NCBI GenBank assembly: GCA_001915545.1
Contig: MNQS01000172.1
Location: forward strand, 1 to 6,619
DNA from: Bacteroides sp. 43_108
GTDB lineage: Bacteria > Bacteroidota > Bacteroidia > Bacteroidales > Bacteroidaceae
Direction of reading: 5' to 3'
Length of the DNA stretch: 6,619 nt
Positions within the stretch are counted from its first letter, which is position 1. Every line of letters starts with the position of its first letter. Below the pieces are notes generated by a model. The model saw nothing but the letters and a program-made list of their open reading frames with translations. It searched no databases and was not told where the DNA came from. Of this stretch, positions 1-3,768 are shown piece by piece. The translations under genes and the position numbers were made by a program.

Positions 1-195
1 AGTGCGGTGTCACAAGATTGTGAAACGGTCAGATATATAGAGGAACCCTGCGAGAAGGCGGTGATTGTCGCCCTGAAAGAAAATCCGGGATTGTTCATGC
101 ATATCCATAATTCTTCCCCATCTAGGGTGATCACAACCTTGGTTGAAAAGGATATGGAGAAAAAGAGAGAGGTGGGAAAACAGGAGAAAGTATGA
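1..195 (+). CDS. C-terminal end of a DUF4116-like repeat protein (5' end outside window)
   Basis: The reading frame is open from the first base to a TGA at 193-195, leaving 64 visible codons. A GTG at 7-9 could be read as a start, but the frame stays open to the window edge and the residues before it (Ser-Ala) continue a repeat, so I treat this as the 3' end of a longer gene. Two repeats of about 22-23 residues are visible, one starting AVSQDCETVRYIEE and the next ALKENPGLFMHI. They share the pattern A-(V/L)-x-(Q/E)-(D/N), then an aromatic or hydrophobic position, then a Pro. This resembles the repeats in proteins annotated with DUF4116, recalled from memory and not searched. A Lys/Glu-rich tail follows (EKDMEKKREVGKQEK). 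The function is unknown. The gene converges on the PUL and is not part of it. A hand count gives about 45% G+C over bases 1-180, higher than most of the PUL. Confidence 0.6.
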   Translation, partial: SAVSQDCETVRYIEEPCEKAVIVALKENPGLFMHIHNSSPSRVITTLVEKDMEKKREVGKQEKV

Positions 196-219
196 GAGGA
201 CCGAAACTCCTCTTATTTA
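195..219 (+). terminator. possible weak terminator of the upstream plus-strand gene
   Basis: A perfect 6-bp inverted repeat (AGAGGA at 195-200, TCCTCT at 208-213) with a 7-nt loop starts on the last base of the stop codon of the gene ending at 195. It is followed by a short T-rich stretch (TATTTA). The stem is short and the T-tract is broken, so this is at best a weak intrinsic terminator. Its position is what favours the call. Confidence 0.35.
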
Positions 220-259
220 AAATGAAGTCGTGAATTGATAATTTCATTTTGTGGATATG

Positions 260-318
260 GAGTCTTTTTCCTTTTTAGAAGGGAAAATGATAATAGCGCT
301 TAATCAGGAAAAGGACTC
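260..318. repeat. imperfect 12-bp inverted repeat (stem-loop)
   Basis: GAGTCTTTTTCC at 260-271 pairs with GGAAAAGGACTC at 307-318 over all 12 positions if one G-U pair (265 with 313) is allowed. The loop is 35 nt and contains a 6-bp palindrome, AGCGCT, at 295-300. No T-run follows either arm, so it does not look like a standard intrinsic terminator. It could be an RNA structure in read-through transcripts from the plus-strand gene, or chance in A/T-rich DNA. Confidence 0.4.
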
Positions 319-382
319 TCTGCTTTTACAAAAATGATTTCTGCCATCTGCACCACATTATGTGTGGTATATAATAAAATAC

Positions 383-495
383 TTGGGGATATTCAGTAAA
401 TGCCTCTACAAAATACCATGACATATGAGATGGTAGTAGGAAATCATATGCATATGCCATCTTACTTTTTTATGCCATTTTCTGAATATCCCCAA
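383..495. repeat. 113-bp element bounded by 20-bp inverted repeats
   Basis: The left arm at 383-402 and the right arm at 476-495 are complementary at 19 of 20 positions. The outer 14 bp (TTGGGGATATTCAG at 383-396, CTGAATATCCCCAA at 482-495) match perfectly, then one T/T mismatch (397 with 481), then 5 more pairs. The 73-bp interior has further symmetry: TACCAT/ATGGTA (414-419 with 430-435), AGATGG/CCATCT (428-433 with 457-462), and a perfect 12-bp palindrome CATATGCATATG at 445-456. I find no clear target-site duplication beside the arms and no T-tract after them. Candidate explanations are a small non-autonomous transposable element (MITE-like), a structured RNA, or a recombinase site pair. 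I cannot choose between these from one copy. Confidence 0.6.
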
Positions 496-525
496 TTCAA
501 TATTTAATATATATATATTGTATAA

Positions 526-565
526 CAAAAAAAGAATGAGCCCAGTACAATATCGAGCTCATTCT
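526..565 (-). terminator. rho-independent terminator of the susC-susD-fucosidase operon
   Basis: Read on the minus strand, a perfect 9-bp stem (AGAATGAGC/GCTCATTCT; plus-strand arms 533-541 and 557-565) closes a 15-nt loop. It is followed at once by seven U residues (A-run 527-533 on the plus strand, whose last base also lies in the stem). It sits about 76 nt beyond the fucosidase stop codon, in the right orientation to end the PUL transcript. This is the strongest terminator-like structure in the window. Confidence 0.85.
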
Positions 566-641
566 ATAAGCAACTTAATGATTAGGTATCTAACTTTTTA
601 GGAATACTTTTTGGAACATTTCTTAAGATTCCTTTGTCTTT

Positions 642-2138
642 TTAGTAACCTAATGAGCACTTATCTTTATGAATAACATTAATTTCATAAATAGCTGGCG
701 GAGCTATTGATCGAGTGATATTTAATCTTAATTTAGATGTTTGATAACTCTTGGGAAAATGAATTACTTTACAATCCCCCATTAATTCGTCCGAAACATA
801 AATACATTTCCACTGATTATTTTCTAATATTTCAATATTATATTCTTGAATCCTATTAAGTCTTTCTGTTGTAAAACCATCAGGTGCAACATGTTGTTCA
901 CAAGCTTCAAATATAGAAATTTTATTAAATGGTTTTTGAGGAAGCATAATCGTTAATGTTGCTATTGTATCCGCAGCTCTCCACAGAGTTTGCATACCTC
1001 CATCTGTTGCGTATTTTCCACCATATAATTGAATATTTTCTTGAAAAACAGACGATGGTATAACCTCAGAATTTAAAGATAATAGTTCTCCATTTTTAGG
1101 CAATGGCTTATCCTTTTTTATTCCTATTCTCTTTGCTAGTTCCATTATAGCATTAGCCTCATACTCACGTATATTACCTGTTTTATCAGGAGGTATATTT
1201 ATAACAAGTGTATTGTTATTATCAGTACACCAATAGAATAATTCTTCCAATTCATCTAAACTACGTACAGGTAAATTTTTTTCCTTTTGAAACCAAGTCC
1301 ATGCTTTACTAATGCAAAGTGTATGTTCAAATGGCAAATAATAAGATTCTCCTTGATATAGGTATCTTTTTTTATCTAACTTATGAGCAATCTTAGGATC
1401 CCATAAACGAAAATCACTAGGAAAATACTGGAAAGTATATTTGTTATCAATAACCATAGAATCTGGCAAAACAGACTTTCTTAGGTCATCTGGATAAGAT
1501 ATTGTATGATTAACCCCAACAGCACACTTAGGCTGTATCTTCTTTATCATCGAATATATTTTTGGTAACTGCCAGTCTTTCACAGGCTTATCCCAACCTC
1601 CATCAAACCAAACTTCACATATGGAACCATAATTTGTAAGCAACTCTTTCAATTGATTAGACATGTATGTAATGTAGTCATTAAAGTTTTTAGACTTATA
1701 ACTTTTCTCATGCCTATCCCATAATGAATAATAGATTGCAAACTGGAGTCCATATTTCTTACATGCGTCTGACACTTCTTTAACAATATCTCTCTTTACA
1801 GGAGAAGCCATCACATCATAATCAGTATATTTGCTATCCCATAAGCAAAACCCATCATGGTGCTTTGTGATAAGCAACACATATCTAAAACCAGCTTCAC
1901 TAGCTACTTTTACCCACTGGTCACAATTTAAATTAGTAGGATTATATGTATCTACAGGTATACTTCCATCAGACCATTCTAACTCAGCAAAAGTATTGAG
2001 ACCAAAGTGAATAAACATACCATACCCTCGTTTAATCAGTTCTTTTTGTGCCAAATTATAATGGTTGTTTGGTTTTAGCTCCTGAGCTGTTAGACACGAT
2101 ATAATATTTACCATTATAAAAAATAAAATAGTTTTCAT
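642..2138 (-). CDS. GH29 alpha-L-fucosidase, exported, with C-terminal discoidin-like domain
   Basis: A 498-residue exo-glycosidase predicted to release terminal alpha-L-fucose by a retaining mechanism. Residues 1-18 form a signal sequence ending LTA before Gln19; Cys15 in IISC also fits a lipobox, so a lipoprotein is possible. The GH29 barrel spans about 30-340: GMFIHFGLNTF (40-50, His44), TKHHDGFCLW (91-100, His93/His94), and EVWFDGG (175-181), whose Asp179 is the expected nucleophile. NIPPDKTG (314-321) and the EW(S)DG stretch near 54-58 resemble GH29 subfamily B, whose known members mostly act on alpha-1,3/1,4-linked fucose; this assignment is from memory. Glu271 (PFEH) is the likely acid/base, Glu264 the alternative. 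Residues about 350-490 form a beta-rich F5/8 type C (CBM32-like) module with ATDG and a final RLNITRSIAPPAIYEINV strand pattern. It is the last gene of the PUL. An ATG 8 nt upstream is out of frame, so the start at 2138 stands. Confidence 0.92.
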   Translation of the reverse strand: MKTILFFIMVNIISCLTAQELKPNNHYNLAQKELIKRGYGMFIHFGLNTFAELEWSDGSIPVDTYNPTNLNCDQWVKVASEAGFRYVLLITKHHDGFCLWDSKYTDYDVMASPVKRDIVKEVSDACKKYGLQFAIYYSLWDRHEKSYKSKNFNDYITYMSNQLKELLTNYGSICEVWFDGGWDKPVKDWQLPKIYSMIKKIQPKCAVGVNHTISYPDDLRKSVLPDSMVIDNKYTFQYFPSDFRLWDPKIAHKLDKKRYLYQGESYYLPFEHTLCISKAWTWFQKEKNLPVRSLDELEELFYWCTDNNNTLVINIPPDKTGNIREYEANAIMELAKRIGIKKDKPLPKNGELLSLNSEVIPSSVFQENIQLYGGKYATDGGMQTLWRAADTIATLTIMLPQKPFNKISIFEACEQHVAPDGFTTERLNRIQEYNIEILENNQWKCIYVSDELMGDCKVIHFPKSYQTSKLRLNITRSIAPPAIYEINVIHKDKCSLGY

Positions 2139-2153
2139 GACTTCATGATTTTA

Positions 2154-2165
2154 TATCAATTGATA
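2154..2165. repeat. 12-bp palindrome in the SusD-fucosidase gap
   Basis: TATCAATTGATA is a perfect palindrome 16-27 nt upstream of the fucosidase start, in the 79-nt A/T-rich spacer. I find no Bacteroides-type promoter (TTTG ... TAnnTTTG) on the minus strand here and no T-tract. The spacer is therefore most simply a transcribed intra-operon gap. The palindrome may be a weak RNA hairpin, a protein site, or chance. Confidence 0.3.
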
Positions 2166-2217
2166 AGTAAAATTAGTTATAATCTCCATTATATAATTAT
2201 TCTAAGACCTCGAAAAA

Positions 2218-3756
2218 TCACCATCCTGGGTTTTGCTTTAACGATCCTTTTGAAAGGTCTATATCAGTTAATGGAATTGCCCACAAATAATCTCTATTCG
2301 GATTAAACTTTCTATTTTCTACCCATAAATACTCCCCATTCATTTTCTTTCCATATACCGGCTTAGTAACAACAAATTCGGTTGTTCTCCAGTGACGTGT
2401 ATCATAATAATATACACCTTCAAAAGTAAACTCTATTCGCTTTTCTTTTCGAATTATGTTTCTCATTGCTTCCTTATTTAGATTTTCTGGTAAGGATGGC
2501 ATATTCACTCTATTTCTAACTTTATTAACTGCATGATATACTTCTGCTGTAGGACCTGAAATTTCGTTCAAAGCCTCTGCATAAACTAATAAAATCTCAG
2601 CATAGCGTATATATATAAAATTTGTCCAACCCAGATAATTCATACCGTCATTTGCAGGATTAATATATTTTCTCATACTATATCCTGTTCTGGTGGAATT
2701 ACCATCCCCAACACGACCTTCAGAACTGAATATTTTGTCAGCTATTACACTTCCATCGTGTAAAATAGAATATTCTAATCTAGGATCTCTATTCAGAAAA
2801 GGATTATTTTCATCATATAGCGGAGACTCTTGAATAGATTTTCCATCTATACATTCGTACGTATCAATCAGATCCTTTGTTGGTGAAACAGCCTCCCATC
2901 CCCCCATCATTTGCGGTGCAAAAAACTGATCTATATCACTTCCAAGAGATTTATCTTTTGCATTTTCCATATACTGTCTATCAAATATAACCTCGACATT
3001 ATTTTCATATGTAGGCAAAAATAGTTCTGCATAATTTGGATGTAAGTCATATATCCCTAGAGTAATAAGTTCTTTTGCATATTTAGCTGCCTCTTTATAT
3101 TTATTCATAAAATTACTTATAATAGCCTTTTCTGCTATTGCAGCCCCTTTTGTTGCTCTTCCCACTTCTTCTTGCGTTATAGGAAGTAGTGTAGCTGCTG
3201 AATCTAAATCACTAATAATAAAATTATAAACGTCCTCTTCTGAACTACGTGATGGTATTGGATCAGAAAAAGAAAGTGTTGTTTTTAAAAGAGGAACTCC
3301 ACCATACAGTTTTAATAGTGTTGCATAAAAAAAACCACGTAGAAAGTAGATTTCTCCTCTAAATACATTTTGTTTCTTTTTATCCATATTTACCTTATCT
3401 ATATTTTCAAGGCCAATATTACATCTGCGAATACCTTGAAAAGCTTGTTTCCACACTTGTTGAAAATATGAATTTGTTGAAGTTGCTGTTCCTGATGAAA
3501 GTTCTCCTTGAGCAGCAGTAACATGAACTGGTACTGCGTTATCAGTATAACAGTCGGTCATAATTGCATGATTTTCGGGGGCTAACGTATATCTGTATAA
3601 GCCTATAGTATATTTATATACATCATCCTCTGTTTTCCAAAAAGAAACATCTGATAACTGATGATTGGGAACTTCATCAAGGAATGAATTATTACAACTT
3701 GTAAATACGTTACAAAATAAAAAGATTAAAGTTATTACTGTAAATATTTTTTTCAT
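2218..3756 (-). CDS. SusD/RagB-family glycan-binding surface lipoprotein
   Basis: This is the outer-membrane lipoprotein partner of the adjacent SusC-like transporter; the family binds glycans and forms the lid of the SusCD importer. I place the start at the ATG at 3756, giving 512 residues beginning MKKIFTVITLIFLF, rather than at an in-frame TTG nine bases upstream, which would add Met-Cys-Thr before a normal signal peptide. The lipidated residue is probably Cys21 (FTSC), followed by NNSFLDEVP, the usual SusD N-terminus. The SusD N-terminal region covers roughly 22-220 and includes the family stretch FRGEIYFLRGFFYATLLKLY (132-151). The RagB/SusD C-terminal region covers roughly 290-512, with RKEKRIEF...EGVYYYDTRHWR (436-457) and the family ending IPLTDIDL...LKQNPGW. 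Length is normal and no frameshift is visible. It starts 12 nt after the SusC stop, so the two are surely co-transcribed and possibly translationally coupled. Substrate specificity cannot be read from a SusD sequence by eye. Confidence 0.95.
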   Translation of the reverse strand: MKKIFTVITLIFLFCNVFTSCNNSFLDEVPNHQLSDVSFWKTEDDVYKYTIGLYRYTLAPENHAIMTDCYTDNAVPVHVTAAQGELSSGTATSTNSYFQQVWKQAFQGIRRCNIGLENIDKVNMDKKKQNVFRGEIYFLRGFFYATLLKLYGGVPLLKTTLSFSDPIPSRSSEEDVYNFIISDLDSAATLLPITQEEVGRATKGAAIAEKAIISNFMNKYKEAAKYAKELITLGIYDLHPNYAELFLPTYENNVEVIFDRQYMENAKDKSLGSDIDQFFAPQMMGGWEAVSPTKDLIDTYECIDGKSIQESPLYDENNPFLNRDPRLEYSILHDGSVIADKIFSSEGRVGDGNSTRTGYSMRKYINPANDGMNYLGWTNFIYIRYAEILLVYAEALNEISGPTAEVYHAVNKVRNRVNMPSLPENLNKEAMRNIIRKEKRIEFTFEGVYYYDTRHWRTTEFVVTKPVYGKKMNGEYLWVENRKFNPNRDYLWAIPLTDIDLSKGSLKQNPGW

Positions 3757-3768
3757 AGTACACAATAT

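Larger units (their letters stand above)
196..641. other. 446-bp convergent intergenic region rich in inverted repeats
   Basis: No convincing gene lies here; the region separates two convergent 3' ends. It holds, in order: the weak hairpin at 195-213; an imperfect long stem-loop (260-271 with 307-318); a small hairpin ACCACA/TGTGGT (352-357 with 363-368, 5-nt loop); a 113-bp element bounded by long inverted repeats (383-495); a 14-bp A/T-only palindrome (506-519); the intrinsic terminator of the minus-strand operon (526-565); and a 6-bp inverted repeat AGGAAT/ATTCCT (600-605 with 628-633). The open frames present have 44 codons or fewer and no recognisable protein features. I see no tRNA-like fold and no CRISPR-type direct repeats. 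Confidence 0.7.

Noticed and set aside
326..460. A 44-codon minus-strand frame beginning MAYAYDFLLPSH.
   Set aside because: It lies across the inverted-repeat element and downstream of the operon terminator, has no visible promoter, and its composition looks like chance. Both it and the plus-strand frame at 400-507 contain EYPQ only because the arms are complementary.
257..507. A chain of tiny plus-strand frames in the spacer: 257-337 (26 codons), overlapping by ATGA a second at 334-399 (21 codons), whose TAA is followed directly by an ATG opening a third at 400-507 (35 codons).
   Set aside because: The tight spacing looks operon-like, but the peptides are very short, have no recognisable features, and the third is rich in Met because of the CATATG repeats. 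The second and third run through the inverted-repeat arms, which explains their sequence better than coding does.
600..633. AGGAAT/ATTCCT inverted repeat just after the fucosidase stop as a terminator.
   Set aside because: The stem is only 6 bp, the loop is 22 nt, and no U-tract follows on the minus strand. The 526-565 hairpin is far better.
2139..2217. A separate promoter for the fucosidase in the 79-nt gap.
   Set aside because: No TAnnTTTG or upstream TTTG element is visible on the minus strand, and no terminator separates it from SusD, so co-transcription is simpler.
3757..3765. TTG at 3765 as the SusD start, giving three more residues.
   Set aside because: The ATG at 3756 begins a normal Met-Lys-Lys signal peptide. 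The extension adds Met-Cys-Thr before it with no support.
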